Shown here: positions 30,485 to 40,640 of the stretch, piece by piece
How the letters are laid out: each line of letters begins with the position of its first letter
Numbering within the stretch: the first letter of the stretch is position 1
Assembly (NCBI GenBank): GCA_027486585.1
Contig: JAIXOU010000052.1
Span: forward strand, 1-46,196
Direction of reading: 5' to 3'
Origin: Verrucomicrobiaceae bacterium
Lineage (GTDB): Bacteria; Verrucomicrobiota; Verrucomicrobiia; Verrucomicrobiales; Verrucomicrobiaceae
DNA: 46,196 bases
Made by a program: the position numbers and the translations under genes
Notes under the pieces: generated by a model
What the model saw: the letters and a program-made list of their open reading frames with translations, nothing else
Database searches by the model: none
Told to the model about the DNA's origin: nothing

Positions 30485-31915
30485 ATGAACCCGCATCCCA
30501 TCCTGCGCCGTGATTTCCTCTCTAGCCTCAGCGGAGGCTTCACCGGTCTCGCGCTTACCCAAATGCTCGCCCGTGAAGCAGCGGGCTCGTTTGCCAAACC
30601 GGAACTCAACGGTGGCATTCACCATCCGGCGAAGGTGAAGCGGGTGATCCAGCTCTTCATGAATGGCGGCGTGAGTCCCATGGACACCTGGGACTATAAA
30701 CCCGAGCTCACGAAGCTCGACGGCCAGAAGCTCGGCTCCAAAACGAAGATCGAGGGCGCGACGGGCATGCAGGGGGCGTTGATGAAAAGCCCCTTCGAGT
30801 TCAAGCAGCACGGACAATGTGGCAAGTGGGTCAGCAGCCTCTTTCCCGAGCAGGCGAAGCTCGTCGATGAGATGGCTTTCCTCCAGGCCATGACCGGTCG
30901 CTCGAACGTGCACGGGCAGAACGCCTACCTGATGAATAACGGCTTCCTGCTGCCCGGCTTTCCCTGCATGGGCGCGTGGATCTCGTATGCGCTCGGCAGC
31001 CTGAGCGACAACCTGCCCGGCTTCATCGTGCTGCCGGACGCCCGCGGCCTGCCCTACAACGGCCGCGGCTGCTTCAGCGCGGGATTTCTGCCCGCCGTGC
31101 ATCAAGGCACCGTCATCAAGACCGACAGCCCGCAGCCCATTCCTGATCTCTTTGCCTCGGACAAGTTCGCCTACGCTACGCGCAGCGCCGATGCCGATGG
31201 ACTCGCGCTGCTCAATCAAATGAACCGCGCCCATGTCGCCCAGCATCCCGGTGACTCACGACTCGCCGCTCGCGTCTCCGGCTACGAACTCGCCGCGAAG
31301 ATGCAGATGAGCGCTCCCGAGGCCTTCGATGTGATGCGCGAGCCCGAGTCCGCGCGCAAAGCCTACGGCCTCGACAGCCCGGACAAACCCACCGCCGACT
31401 TCGCCAAGCGCTGCCTGCTCGCCACGCGCCTTATCGAGCGCGGCGTGCGTTTTGTGCAGGTCTGGAGTGGACCCGAAGGTGCCGTGAACAACTGGGACAA
31501 CCATGGCAATATTCCCACGCAACTCCCGCCCATGGCCCGCAGCATCGACCAGCCCATCGCCGCGCTTCTTCGTGATCTGCGCCAGCGCGGTCTCGCCGAA
31601 GACACTCTAGTCGTTTGGACCACCGAGTTTGGCCGCACGCCGTTCTCACAGGGCTCGCTCGGCCGTGACCACAATTGCGGCAGCTTCGTGAGCTGGCTCT
31701 GGGGCGCGGGCATCAAGCCCGGCATCACTCATGGCGTCAGCGACGACATCGGTTACCAGGCCGCGCAAGACATCACCACCGGCTACGATCTCCACGCCAC
31801 CATCCTGCACCTCCTCGGCATCGACCACGAGAAACTCACCGTGCGCACGAACGGCGTCGATCGCCGCCTCACGGATGTACACGGGCATGTGGTGAAGGCG
31901 GTGCTGGCGTTATGA
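30485..31915 (+). CDS. DUF1501 family protein
   Basis: 476 residues. The N-terminus has a Tat-like LRRDFLSSLSGG motif and hydrophobic core. Landmarks are MNGGVSPMDTWDYKPEL (from about residue 59), RGVRFVQVWSGPEGAVNNWD, WTTEFGRTPFSQ and GRDHNCGSF. The GRDHN form, rather than GRDHWP, places it with the DUF1501 at 43561 and apart from two of the three in the 10-14 kb cluster. It is the last plus-strand gene of the IclR module and is convergent with the LysR gene. Probably exported; activity unproven. Confidence 0.93.
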   Translation: MNPHPILRRDFLSSLSGGFTGLALTQMLAREAAGSFAKPELNGGIHHPAKVKRVIQLFMNGGVSPMDTWDYKPELTKLDGQKLGSKTKIEGATGMQGALMKSPFEFKQHGQCGKWVSSLFPEQAKLVDEMAFLQAMTGRSNVHGQNAYLMNNGFLLPGFPCMGAWISYALGSLSDNLPGFIVLPDARGLPYNGRGCFSAGFLPAVHQGTVIKTDSPQPIPDLFASDKFAYATRSADADGLALLNQMNRAHVAQHPGDSRLAARVSGYELAAKMQMSAPEAFDVMREPESARKAYGLDSPDKPTADFAKRCLLATRLIERGVRFVQVWSGPEGAVNNWDNHGNIPTQLPPMARSIDQPIAALLRDLRQRGLAEDTLVVWTTEFGRTPFSQGSLGRDHNCGSFVSWLWGAGIKPGITHGVSDDIGYQAAQDITTGYDLHATILHLLGIDHEKLTVRTNGVDRRLTDVHGHVVKAVLAL

Positions 31916-31927
31916 GATGTGTGGCTT

Positions 31928-31943
31928 GCCTTCCGACGAAGGC
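31928..31943. terminator. Stem-loop between convergent genes
   Basis: GCCTTC and GAAGGC form a 6-bp stem around a CGAC loop in the 57-bp gap between the convergent DUF1501 and LysR genes. The place suits a bidirectional terminator, but there is no T-tract on either side. Confidence 0.4.
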
Positions 31944-31972
31944 TTCACGAGCACTTCCCTTTGTAGCCGTGC

Positions 31973-32968
31973 TTATGCTTCCGCCTTCAGCCCCTTCACC
32001 ACCATCTCGCGAAAGGCGCGAACGTGTGCGATCTCGTGGCGGCCTTTGGGGTGCAGTAGGGCCACTTGGTCGTGGCCGAGGAAGCTGGAGACATCGCGGT
32101 GGATGAAGCGGGCTTTCACATCGGCTGGCACAGGCAGCGCTTCACTTGCTGGGCGGGTGAGGATGGCCACGCCCATGCCGAGTGCCACGTAGTTGAGGAT
32201 GGAGGTGACGTTGCTCGCAGTCATAATGATGTTCACCTGGGCACTCAACCCGGCTTTGGCGACGAGGTGATCAAACTGCATGCGTGAGCTTGAGTCTTCC
32301 CCGGCGAGGATGAGCGGCTGTTTAACAATGTCCCGCAGCTTGGGGGCCTTGATGTGGGCGAAAGGATGGCTTTCAAGGCACACGGCCTCAAAGGGATATC
32401 GCACCAGAGGGATGGCCTCGAAGCGTGGCGGTATCACCACACCCTGCGGCGCGCCGACGATGGCGAGGTCCGCTTTTTCGGCTTCCAGGAGCTGCCACGC
32501 GATGCGCGAAGGTGCGTCGATGAGCGAGAGTCGCACCTGCGGATGGGATTCGCGGTAGCGGGCGATGATATGACGAAGCGTGCCGTTCAGCACGGTGGCG
32601 GGGGCGGCCATGCGGAGATGTCGCTCGGCTTTGCCATGCTGGTCATGGAAGACCTTCTTCAGCGAGTCAAAGCCCTCCACCAGCGGCGCGGCGAGGTCCA
32701 GCAGCCGCTCACCGTCCTCGGTGAGGCGCACGTCATGGCCTTTGGCAGTGACGAGTTGCACCCCGTAATCGTCCTCCAGCGCCCGCACCTGCCGCCAGAC
32801 CGAGGGCGTGGCCATGCCGAGGCTGCGGGATGCTGCGGCAAAGGTGCCGTGCTTGGCGATTTCAAACAAGGCGCGGATCTGGCGGAACCGCACTTCCTTG
32901 AAGTAGCGGCGGTCATCGGAGGGCTTGGCACTGCGTTTGGGTTTCATTGCTCTGAGAGTAACGGTCAT
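31973..32968 (-). CDS. LysR-type transcriptional regulator
   Basis: 331 residues. The N-terminal winged helix-turn-helix reads RQIRALFEIAKHGTFAAASR then SLGMATPSVWRQVRALEDDYG (about residues 30-75). The effector-binding domain follows (HLRMAAPATVLNGTLRHIIA, QVRLSLIDAPSR, ADLAIVGAPQG), ending LLHPKGRHEIAHVRAFREM. An internal Met at residue 8 is an alternative start. It lies between the IclR/PSD1 module and the M36 peptidase gene, transcribed away from the latter. Two decayed copies of parts of this gene lie at 24684-24765 and 40798-40888. Effector unknown. Confidence 0.93.
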   Translation of the reverse strand: MTVTLRAMKPKRSAKPSDDRRYFKEVRFRQIRALFEIAKHGTFAAASRSLGMATPSVWRQVRALEDDYGVQLVTAKGHDVRLTEDGERLLDLAAPLVEGFDSLKKVFHDQHGKAERHLRMAAPATVLNGTLRHIIARYRESHPQVRLSLIDAPSRIAWQLLEAEKADLAIVGAPQGVVIPPRFEAIPLVRYPFEAVCLESHPFAHIKAPKLRDIVKQPLILAGEDSSSRMQFDHLVAKAGLSAQVNIIMTASNVTSILNYVALGMGVAILTRPASEALPVPADVKARFIHRDVSSFLGHDQVALLHPKGRHEIAHVRAFREMVVKGLKAEA

Positions 32969-33053
32969 TAGGGAGATGTTTAAACGAGGACATTCAGAAA
33001 ACAGATGTTGCCTTTATGATAAGTTCAAAGTTCCCCAGCCATGCTTCTGATTT

Positions 33054-33304
33054 ATGACTCCGAAACGATCGATCATCGACTTTGTCTTTTTCGTTTTTGT
33101 ATGCGCTGGATGGCTTTTGTGGTCAGCGAGTGTGCCAGACCTTGTTAGCGCATCTGCAACTAATCCTGCCGCGAAGCGGGTCAGGGATCGCATTGGCTTC
33201 TGTCTGCGGGATGCAGGATTAACCGATGGTGTAAACCGTTTACTGATTGACGCCCGCCGGCCGATTTTGTTAAAAACCAAAGACGAGTCACCACCAACCT
33301 CTTT
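33054..33304 (+). pseudogene. Decayed duplicate of the 5' end of the M36 peptidase gene (or small membrane protein)
   Basis: An 84-codon open frame starting at 33054. Its first residues (MT.KRSI, a hydrophobic span, G/CW..W, S..P) follow the same pattern as the neighbouring M36 protein's signal region (MTARRSI...GVGWFWLSG). The DNA agrees at about 20 of the first 24 bases, including the TTTATGACT at the start. The match fades after about 90 bp. The frame overlaps the M36 start and stops 3 bp inside it. A real 84-residue membrane-anchored protein cannot be excluded. The rest of the 336-bp gap (32969-33053) holds only a GTTTAAAC palindrome at 32978-32985. Confidence 0.45.
33231..33243. promoter_or_regulatory. 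Palindromic operator candidate upstream of the M36 gene
   Basis: GTAAAC and GTTTAC are exact inverted repeats around one C, 62 bp before the M36 start. The symmetry fits a repressor site, but the short arms could arise by chance. Confidence 0.3.
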
Positions 33305-36300
33305 ATGACTGCGAGACGATCCATCTTCATTGTTGCCTCCTTTCTTCTTCTTGGAGTTGGGTGGTTTTGGTTGTCGGGTAGAATGCCGATGACGCTCCCG
33401 GTGACGAAAGCCGAATCATCGACGGCCAAGCAGAAGGCTGATGCAGCGATTCCGGCGGCGGTAACAGCCACGGTAAAAGCCCCGCAGCGGCCTTTGGCAA
33501 ATGTGGACCGTCGGGTTGGGACGGCGGATGCGGTGGCGGGAGCGGGATTCGCGGCGTTGCAGCAGGAGGTGCCGGGGGTGACGATGGAGAGGCATCGCAT
33601 CACGGGGACGCCGAAGTGGGTGGCGTCATCCGGCGGCTTTCTGACGCAGGCGGAGGAGGGAAAGGATGGCGAGGCGGTGGTGCGGGAGTTTGTGAATGGA
33701 CGTCGCACGTTGTTCGGGCATGATGCAACGGTGCTGGATGCGGCGACAAAGACGCGGGACGATTTGACGAAGCACAATGGGATGCGCACGCTGGTGTGGC
33801 AGCAGCGGCATGAGGGGCTGGCGGTGTTCGAGGGCATTTTGAAGGCGACGGTGACGGGTCTGGGCGAGTTGGTGAACATCGGCAGCCAGGTGGTTCCCGA
33901 TGCAGCGCTGGCGGCGGCAAATGGGACACCGGGTTATCGCGAGCTGATCGCGGCTCCAGCGGTGAGCGCGAGCAAGGCGGTCGCGGTGGCGGGGCAGGAG
34001 ATCGGGGATCGTGTCACGGAGAGCTCGGTGCGTGCGCTGGGGCCACCAGCGGATGGACCGGAGAAAAAGCAGGCCTTCAAGGCGGCGTTGCTCACGGAGG
34101 CCTCGACGCGTTTGCTGTGGGTGCCGCTGAGCGCCGAGGCGATGCGTCCGGCTTGGGAAGTGGTGACGGTGAGCAAGGCACGCGGTGAGATGTATCGCGT
34201 GCTGGTGGATGCGGGCACGGCGGAGGTGCTGGTGCGGCAGTCGCTCACCGAATACATCAGCGATGCGAGCTATCGTGTCTTCACGGGCGAAAGCCCCACG
34301 CCAATGCAGCCGACGCACGCAAGCGTTTCCTTGCTGCAACCGGCGGCGGGAAGTCGTTCGTTGATCGTGACGCCGGCTTTCAATACGACGGCATCGCCCA
34401 ATGGATGGATCGACGACGGCGTGAACGAGACACGCGGCAACAATGTGGAGGCGCACACGGACCGCGATGGCGACAACACCCCCGATCTGCCGCGTCCGCA
34501 GGGCTCGCCTTCCCGCGTCTTTGATCCGCCGCTGAACCTCTCGCAAGATCCCGCGAACTACAAGGACGCGGCGGTGGTGCAGCTCTTCTACTACTGCAAC
34601 ATGATCCACGACCGCTTCTACGAGCTGGGCTTCACGGAGTCGGCGGGCAATTTCCAGACGAACAACTTCGCGCGCGGCGGTCTCGGCAATGACCCGGTCC
34701 TCGCCGATGCGCAGGACAACGCGCAAAATGGATCGCGCAACAACGCGAACTTCCAGACGCCCGACGACGGCTCACCGGGGCGCATGCAGATGTATCTGTG
34801 GACCTCGCCAAACCCGGACCGCGACGGCGATTTCGACGGACTCATCGTCGTGCATGAATACGCCCACGGCCTGAGCAACCGCCTCGTGGGCGGCGGCGCG
34901 GGCATCACCGACTGGCACACGCGCGGCATGGGCGAGGGCTGGTCGGATTTCTATGGCCTGGCGCTTTTGACACCCGCCTCGGCCGATCCGCAGGCGGCTT
35001 ATGCGAAGGCCGGCTACTCGACGTATCAACTGAGCCGGCTCGGCGATGCCAATTTTTACTTCGGCATCCGCCGCTACCCTTACTCGGTGGAAACGACGAT
35101 GAATCCACTGCGCTTTGGAGACATCGACCTCTCCATCGACCGTGCCTATCCCGAGGTGCCGCTGAACCCGAACACCAACAACATCAACACCCCGAGTGTC
35201 CACCGCGAGGGCGAGGTGTGGTGCGGCATGCTGTGGGACATGCGGGCCAATCTGATCGCTCGCTACGGGGCGGTGCCGGGCAACGACCTGGCCCTGCGGC
35301 TGGTGACGGACGGGATGAAGCTCTCCCCGGCGAATCCGACCTTCGTGCAGGCGCGGGATGCGATCCTCCAGGCGGACCTCGTGAACAGCGGCGGGCTGAA
35401 TCGCGGTGAAATCTGGACGGCCTTTGCGAAGCGCAAGATGGGCAGCGGCGCGGTGGCACCGCCGGGAGGCAACATCTACGCCTCTGGCGCGATCGAATCC
35501 ATCACCGTGCCGGACGCGCTCGAGGTTTCCAATCTCGACGGTTGGAACTTCGCCATCGACCTTGGCGGCACGACGTCCACCACGCTGACGCTGCGCAACA
35601 CCGGCACATCGTTGCTGAACTGGAGCGCCACGCCGGGCGCGGCATGGTTGCAGGCCAGTCCCGCCAGCGGCTCGCTCGCGGCGGGGGCTAGCACCACGAT
35701 CACGGTGCAGGCGAATGCCGCGCGCCTCGCTCCGGGCCGCCGCAGCACGATGCTGGTGCTGCGCAACGAGGGCACGAGCTTCAATCAGCCTGTCGGTGCC
35801 CGACTGAACCTCGCGCCGCCTGCCGTGGTGCGCTTCAATTTGGAAACCGATCCGGGCTGGGCGCGCAGCGGGGAGTGGGCCTACGGCACGCCGCAGGGCG
35901 GCGGCGGCGTGGCGGCGGGTGGCGCAGGCTATGCCGATCCCAGGGTGGCCGCCACCGGCACGAAGGTGCTCGGCGTGAACCTCTCCGGAAACCACTCGGT
36001 GGCCGTGACCGGTCCGGATTACGTCACGCTCGGTCCGGTGAACCTCTCCACGGTGCGCAACACGCGGTTGCGCTTCCAGCAATGGCTGAACATGCAGCCG
36101 CTGACTTTTGCGAACGCCACCATCGAGATCTCCACGAATGGCACGACATGGCAGACGCTCTTCGCCAGCGGCTACAGCGGTGCGGCGGACGATGCCTGGC
36201 GGCGCATGGAGTATGAGATCGGCCCGGTGGCGGACCAGCAGGCCACCGTCTATGTGCGCTGGGGGCATCAGACGCTCGCCTCGCCCACGGCGTATTCCGG

Positions 36301-39300
36301 CTGGAATCTCGATGACATCGAAATCCTCGGTGAACCGGTCGGCGCGGCCTTGTCGCTGACCTTCGCGGCTTCCGTGGATGAAAACGCGGGACCGGTGACC
36401 GCCACGCTCGGGATCAGCACGGCACAAGCTTCGCCGCTCACTGTCGCACTGGCTTCGAGTGATCCGTCGGCGGCCACGGTGCCTGCGACCGTGACGATCC
36501 CGGCCAATCAGACCAGCGTGACTTTTAACGTGACGCCGGTGGATGACACGAGTGCGGATGGCCATCAGCTCACGACGGTCACCGCCACGGCATCGGGCAT
36601 CGCCCCCGCCGTGCGCGACCTCGTGGTGCTCGACAATGAAACGAGCACGCTCGTGTTCACCGCGCCAACCATTGTCACCGAGGGTTCCAGCAACATCGCG
36701 GCCAGCGTGCAGCTCGCGACGCCTTCCACGCGAGATCAAGTCGTGACCCTGCTGAGCAACAACTCCGCGCTGGCCGTGCCCGCGAGCGTGTTGATCCCGG
36801 CAAATTCCACCGCGCCGGTGACGGTGCTGCTCAATGCGCCCAACAACACGCTCTTTGAAGGCCCGAAAACGGTGCAACTCAGCGCCTCCATCTCTGGCTG
36901 GGCCACTGCGACTACCACCGTCACCGTGGCGGACGATGAAAGCCCACGTCTCACTCTCACCGGGCCTGCCACCGCGGCAGAAGGCGATGCGCCGCGCACG
37001 CTGACCGTCGCCATGAACGCAGCCCTCGCCTCCGACCTTGTCGTGAATCTTGCTTCGAGCAACACGGGCAAGGTGACCGTGCCCTCCACCGTCACGATTC
37101 CGGCGGGCCAGCAGAGCGCCACCTTCAGCGCCGCCATCGTGGACAATGCCCTGCGCGATGGTTCGCAGCCTGCCACCGTCACCGCTGGGGCGGCAGGCTA
37201 TCAGAGCGCCGCGCTGGATCTCACCGTGACCGACAACGATGCGAGCTCCTACTCCTTCGCCCCCATCGCCTCGCCGCAGCGACGCAACAATGCCTTCGCA
37301 GTCACGCTGACCGCACGCGATGTGAACGGCCAGACCATCGCCACGCCGGCCGGTTCGGTCACGCTGAGCGGCACCGCCACCTCCGGCGCGGTCGCCTTTT
37401 CACCCACGGCGGTGGGCACCTTTAGCAATGGCGTGGCCTCCGTGAGCCTCACCTTCACTGCCGCCGCCACCGGCATCGTGCTCACTGCCACGGACAACTT
37501 TGGCCGCACGGGTCAAAGCAATGCCTTCGATGTCGTGACCGTGCCGCTAGATCACTTCGACTGGACCGGATTGCCAGCCTCCGGTGCCGTGAATGCACTG
37601 CTGAATGCCACGGTTACGGGCAAGGACGACTCCGACGCCGTCTCCACCAGCTTCAACGGTAGCGCCAGCCTCCGCGCCCATGTGCTCTACTACGACCGCA
37701 CCATCGGCAATCCGACCAATTCGTCGCCACAGACCTCGCAGGTCTTCAATACCGCCGCCCTCGAGTCGCGTGCCACGCTGCTTTACACCGCGAGCGAACT
37801 CGGCGGTCTTCCTGGCTGGCTTGGAGCCATCTCATTCAAGAGCGCCACCAACGGCACGCCGAACATGAGCAGTTTTACCATCCGCGTGAAGCTCAGTCCG
37901 CGCACGACGATGGATGGCGCAGCATGGGAGACGGATGGATGGACCACGGTTTACACCTCCGTCTCCCAGGCCGGTGGCTTGCCGAATTTTCCCTTCACGA
38001 GACCCTTCTACTTCGACGGCACGAGCAGCCTGCTGGTGGACATCAGCTTTGACAACAGCACCACCGGCACCGCCACCACGCTGCGTTACACCACCGCATC
38101 CAATAACCGAGTCCTCTCCGGCACCAGCGCCGGTGCGCATGGCAATCCCTTGAACTGGTCCGCCACCACCGGCCCCTCGACGCAGCTCTCCACCGAACTG
38201 CCCGCGATGGATGTCTATTTCGCACGCGACCTTGGTCTGCTCGCAGCCTCTCCGGCCAGTCTCACCTCCGGCGTCTGGTCCGGACAGGTCTCGATCCCGG
38301 CACCCGGCAACACCACGCGCAGCCTCGGCGACAGCGTCGTTTCCCGATCCGCCTGGATGCTGGCCACTGAAGCTTCGGGAGCCATGGGCTTCAGCAGTCG
38401 CCTCACCGTGAACGTTTCTCCCACCCTTCCACTCAGCGGTTCGGAGACGATCTTAAGCGACAATTTCGAGTCCGGCACCACGCTCGGAGCAAGCTGGAGC
38501 ACGGCGGGGAGCTTCTCCATCAATGGAGCTCCCTCCAACGCCCCGCGCGCGGCTATCTCCTCCGCCAACACGCCGCGCGGCACTCAGCATCTCGTGCTCG
38601 ACAGTAGCGTCATCCTGCCAGGCTTGCAAAGCGTGCTCTCCGCCGCCGAGATGTCGCTGAACCTGTCGGGACGTAGCAACGTGACGCTGGAGTATTGGGC
38701 CAAGTTCATGACTGGTGAAGTCGCGAATACGGCTCCAGGCACCCAGCCCTTCACCACGAGCGCGGGGATCTTCGACGGCATCGCCATCAGCGCGGACGGC
38801 ACCAACTGGTATCTCGCCGCGCCGACGATCTATGCTGAGCCACTCACAAGCGGTGCGCCCAACTTCGTCCTGCCCACCAGTTACACGGCGGTGCGTCGCG
38901 TGGTGCTCGATCCCATCATCCAACGCTATGGACTGAGCTACAACAGCACCTTCCGCATCAAATTCCTCTGTGTCACAGCTCGCCCGGCCCCGGACGCGGG
39001 CATCGCCATCGACGATGTCGTGGTGAAGGCCAATGCCATCTCGGCTCCCGCGCTCGAACTCCCCGCGCAGTTCGCTGAAGGCGGCACGCAAAACATCACC
39101 GTCCGCCTGCCATCCGCGCCTGCGGGAAATGTCACCGTGAACCTTGTTTCCAACGCGCCAGCGCGGCTCACAGTGCCCGCCAGCGTCACCGTCCTCGCCG
39201 GGCAAACCACCGCCACAGCCAGCGTCACCGCACCCAACAATGGCTTCCTCGATTCCGGCGGCGGCTTCGGAGCCTTCGTCACCGTGACCGCCAGCGGCTA

Positions 39301-40543
39301 TCCCACCAGCTACGCCAACACCTTCATCACCGACAATGAGACTGGCACGCTCAGCCTCAGCCTGCCCGCGCAGATCCTTGAGAACTTTGATCCTCCGACC
39401 AATGACGGCACGGTCTCCGTGTCCCCTGCACCCACTGAGGACACCTCCGTCACCCTCACGGTGAGCAACACTTCCGAGGCCTTCATTACCGGGTCGGTCA
39501 ATGGCGTGACCACCGTGGGTGCCGCCACGATCAAGGGCGGTGTTGGCTCGGGTCGCATCCACATCACACCCGTGGACGACACCCGCCTCGACGGCCAGCA
39601 GACCATCACCGTCACTGCCAGCGCTCCCGGCCTCACCAGCGGCAGCACCACCGTTCTCGTCAATGACAACGAACCCCGCACGCTCTCGCTCAATCTGCCC
39701 AATCTCATCACCGAGGGAGGCACCTCAGCTGCCAGCGTCATCATCTCCGGCTCGATGACCAGTCCGCTAACTGTGAGCCTCGCCTCCAGCAATCCTTCCA
39801 AACTCACCGTCCCTGCCACCGTGACGATCAACGCGGGCAACACCGCCAGCGGCTTCACCGTCACCACCCTCAATGACACCACCGACGACGGCGATCTCGC
39901 CGTCTTCATCACCGCCAGCGCCGCGACCTTCACCAGCGGCAGCGGACCCACGACCGTGCGGGACAACGACCCGAGTTACTTCGAGTTCTCCAACATCAGC
40001 GCTCAGGCTCCTGGCGTCGCCTTCCCCGTCACCATCACTGCCCGCAGCAGCGGCAATGACCTCGTCACCGCCTACACCAGCAACGCTGCCCTCGGTGCGA
40101 GCACCGGCGGCAAAGCCCTCACCATCACCCCCGCTGCCACCTCCGCCTTCAGCAGCGGTGCGTGGACTGGTAATGTCACCGTGAATGGCATCGGCGACGC
40201 CGTCCGCCTCACCGCCACTCGCAGCGGCACCGGAGCCTTCGGCACCTCCAATCCCTTCGCCCTCACCATCGGCCCCATCGCCACCACGCCATCCGTGCAA
40301 TCCTCCAGCGGACAGCCCCACCTCACCCTCGACTACCACCGCCGCCTCGTCCGCCCCGGCTTCAACTACATCATCGAAACCAGCGAAGACCTCCTCACCT
40401 GGACCTCCACCGCCGGCGACACCACCGAACTCTCCGCCACTCCCGTCGGCGACGGCCTCCATGAAACCGTGCGCATACAAGTCACTCCTGCCATCGGTAG
40501 CGTGATGCGGAAATTCGTGCGCGTGAAGCTGGTGAATCCGTGA
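33305..40543 (+). CDS. Giant secreted M36 (fungalysin) metallopeptidase with Calx-beta-like repeats
   Basis: 2412 residues. A signal peptide or anchor covers 1-25, with an FTP-like propeptide at about 70-300. The M36 catalytic domain has zinc motif HEYAH (517-521) and the downstream Glu ligand E544 in GMGEGWSDFYG. A BACON-like beta domain lies at about 735-840 and a jelly-roll domain at about 842-1015. Three Calx-beta-like repeats (about 1014-1312) each end in LDNE, ADDE or TDND. Next is an Ig-like domain (1313-1412), a long beta region, and a second jelly-roll-like domain (about 1718-1915). Three more Calx-beta-like repeats (about 1916-2222) and a C-terminal module with IIETSEDLLTWT complete it. 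Probably secreted or surface-bound, breaking down protein; the repeats suggest calcium-binding or adhesive spacing. It has a long monocistronic look with no close downstream partner. Confidence 0.93.
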   Translation: MTARRSIFIVASFLLLGVGWFWLSGRMPMTLPVTKAESSTAKQKADAAIPAAVTATVKAPQRPLANVDRRVGTADAVAGAGFAALQQEVPGVTMERHRITGTPKWVASSGGFLTQAEEGKDGEAVVREFVNGRRTLFGHDATVLDAATKTRDDLTKHNGMRTLVWQQRHEGLAVFEGILKATVTGLGELVNIGSQVVPDAALAAANGTPGYRELIAAPAVSASKAVAVAGQEIGDRVTESSVRALGPPADGPEKKQAFKAALLTEASTRLLWVPLSAEAMRPAWEVVTVSKARGEMYRVLVDAGTAEVLVRQSLTEYISDASYRVFTGESPTPMQPTHASVSLLQPAAGSRSLIVTPAFNTTASPNGWIDDGVNETRGNNVEAHTDRDGDNTPDLPRPQGSPSRVFDPPLNLSQDPANYKDAAVVQLFYYCNMIHDRFYELGFTESAGNFQTNNFARGGLGNDPVLADAQDNAQNGSRNNANFQTPDDGSPGRMQMYLWTSPNPDRDGDFDGLIVVHEYAHGLSNRLVGGGAGITDWHTRGMGEGWSDFYGLALLTPASADPQAAYAKAGYSTYQLSRLGDANFYFGIRRYPYSVETTMNPLRFGDIDLSIDRAYPEVPLNPNTNNINTPSVHREGEVWCGMLWDMRANLIARYGAVPGNDLALRLVTDGMKLSPANPTFVQARDAILQADLVNSGGLNRGEIWTAFAKRKMGSGAVAPPGGNIYASGAIESITVPDALEVSNLDGWNFAIDLGGTTSTTLTLRNTGTSLLNWSATPGAAWLQASPASGSLAAGASTTITVQANAARLAPGRRSTMLVLRNEGTSFNQPVGARLNLAPPAVVRFNLETDPGWARSGEWAYGTPQGGGGVAAGGAGYADPRVAATGTKVLGVNLSGNHSVAVTGPDYVTLGPVNLSTVRNTRLRFQQWLNMQPLTFANATIEISTNGTTWQTLFASGYSGAADDAWRRMEYEIGPVADQQATVYVRWGHQTLASPTAYSGWNLDDIEILGEPVGAALSLTFAASVDENAGPVTATLGISTAQASPLTVALASSDPSAATVPATVTIPANQTSVTFNVTPVDDTSADGHQLTTVTATASGIAPAVRDLVVLDNETSTLVFTAPTIVTEGSSNIAASVQLATPSTRDQVVTLLSNNSALAVPASVLIPANSTAPVTVLLNAPNNTLFEGPKTVQLSASISGWATATTTVTVADDESPRLTLTGPATAAEGDAPRTLTVAMNAALASDLVVNLASSNTGKVTVPSTVTIPAGQQSATFSAAIVDNALRDGSQPATVTAGAAGYQSAALDLTVTDNDASSYSFAPIASPQRRNNAFAVTLTARDVNGQTIATPAGSVTLSGTATSGAVAFSPTAVGTFSNGVASVSLTFTAAATGIVLTATDNFGRTGQSNAFDVVTVPLDHFDWTGLPASGAVNALLNATVTGKDDSDAVSTSFNGSASLRAHVLYYDRTIGNPTNSSPQTSQVFNTAALESRATLLYTASELGGLPGWLGAISFKSATNGTPNMSSFTIRVKLSPRTTMDGAAWETDGWTTVYTSVSQAGGLPNFPFTRPFYFDGTSSLLVDISFDNSTTGTATTLRYTTASNNRVLSGTSAGAHGNPLNWSATTGPSTQLSTELPAMDVYFARDLGLLAASPASLTSGVWSGQVSIPAPGNTTRSLGDSVVSRSAWMLATEASGAMGFSSRLTVNVSPTLPLSGSETILSDNFESGTTLGASWSTAGSFSINGAPSNAPRAAISSANTPRGTQHLVLDSSVILPGLQSVLSAAEMSLNLSGRSNVTLEYWAKFMTGEVANTAPGTQPFTTSAGIFDGIAISADGTNWYLAAPTIYAEPLTSGAPNFVLPTSYTAVRRVVLDPIIQRYGLSYNSTFRIKFLCVTARPAPDAGIAIDDVVVKANAISAPALELPAQFAEGGTQNITVRLPSAPAGNVTVNLVSNAPARLTVPASVTVLAGQTTATASVTAPNNGFLDSGGGFGAFVTVTASGYPTSYANTFITDNETGTLSLSLPAQILENFDPPTNDGTVSVSPAPTEDTSVTLTVSNTSEAFITGSVNGVTTVGAATIKGGVGSGRIHITPVDDTRLDGQQTITVTASAPGLTSGSTTVLVNDNEPRTLSLNLPNLITEGGTSAASVIISGSMTSPLTVSLASSNPSKLTVPATVTINAGNTASGFTVTTLNDTTDDGDLAVFITASAATFTSGSGPTTVRDNDPSYFEFSNISAQAPGVAFPVTITARSSGNDLVTAYTSNAALGASTGGKALTITPAATSAFSSGAWTGNVTVNGIGDAVRLTATRSGTGAFGTSNPFALTIGPIATTPSVQSSSGQPHLTLDYHRRLVRPGFNYIIETSEDLLTWTSTAGDTTELSATPVGDGLHETVRIQVTPAIGSVMRKFVRVKLVNP

Positions 40544-40640
40544 GGGGCTTAGCGCCTCAGAAATCCTGACCTCAGGGCGAATGGATGAGGCGGAAACAGG
40601 CAGGAGAATCAGGATGTCTGAACCTAGATCCGGGTTTGAA

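Noticed and set aside
29954..31246. 430-codon minus-strand open frame spanning two genes
   Set aside because: It crosses the junction of the esterase-propeller and DUF1501 genes on the opposite strand and has shadow-like composition.
34772..36877. 701-codon minus-strand open frame
   Set aside because: It lies opposite the M36 gene and has the Arg/His-rich composition of an antisense shadow, while the plus strand has the catalytic motifs.
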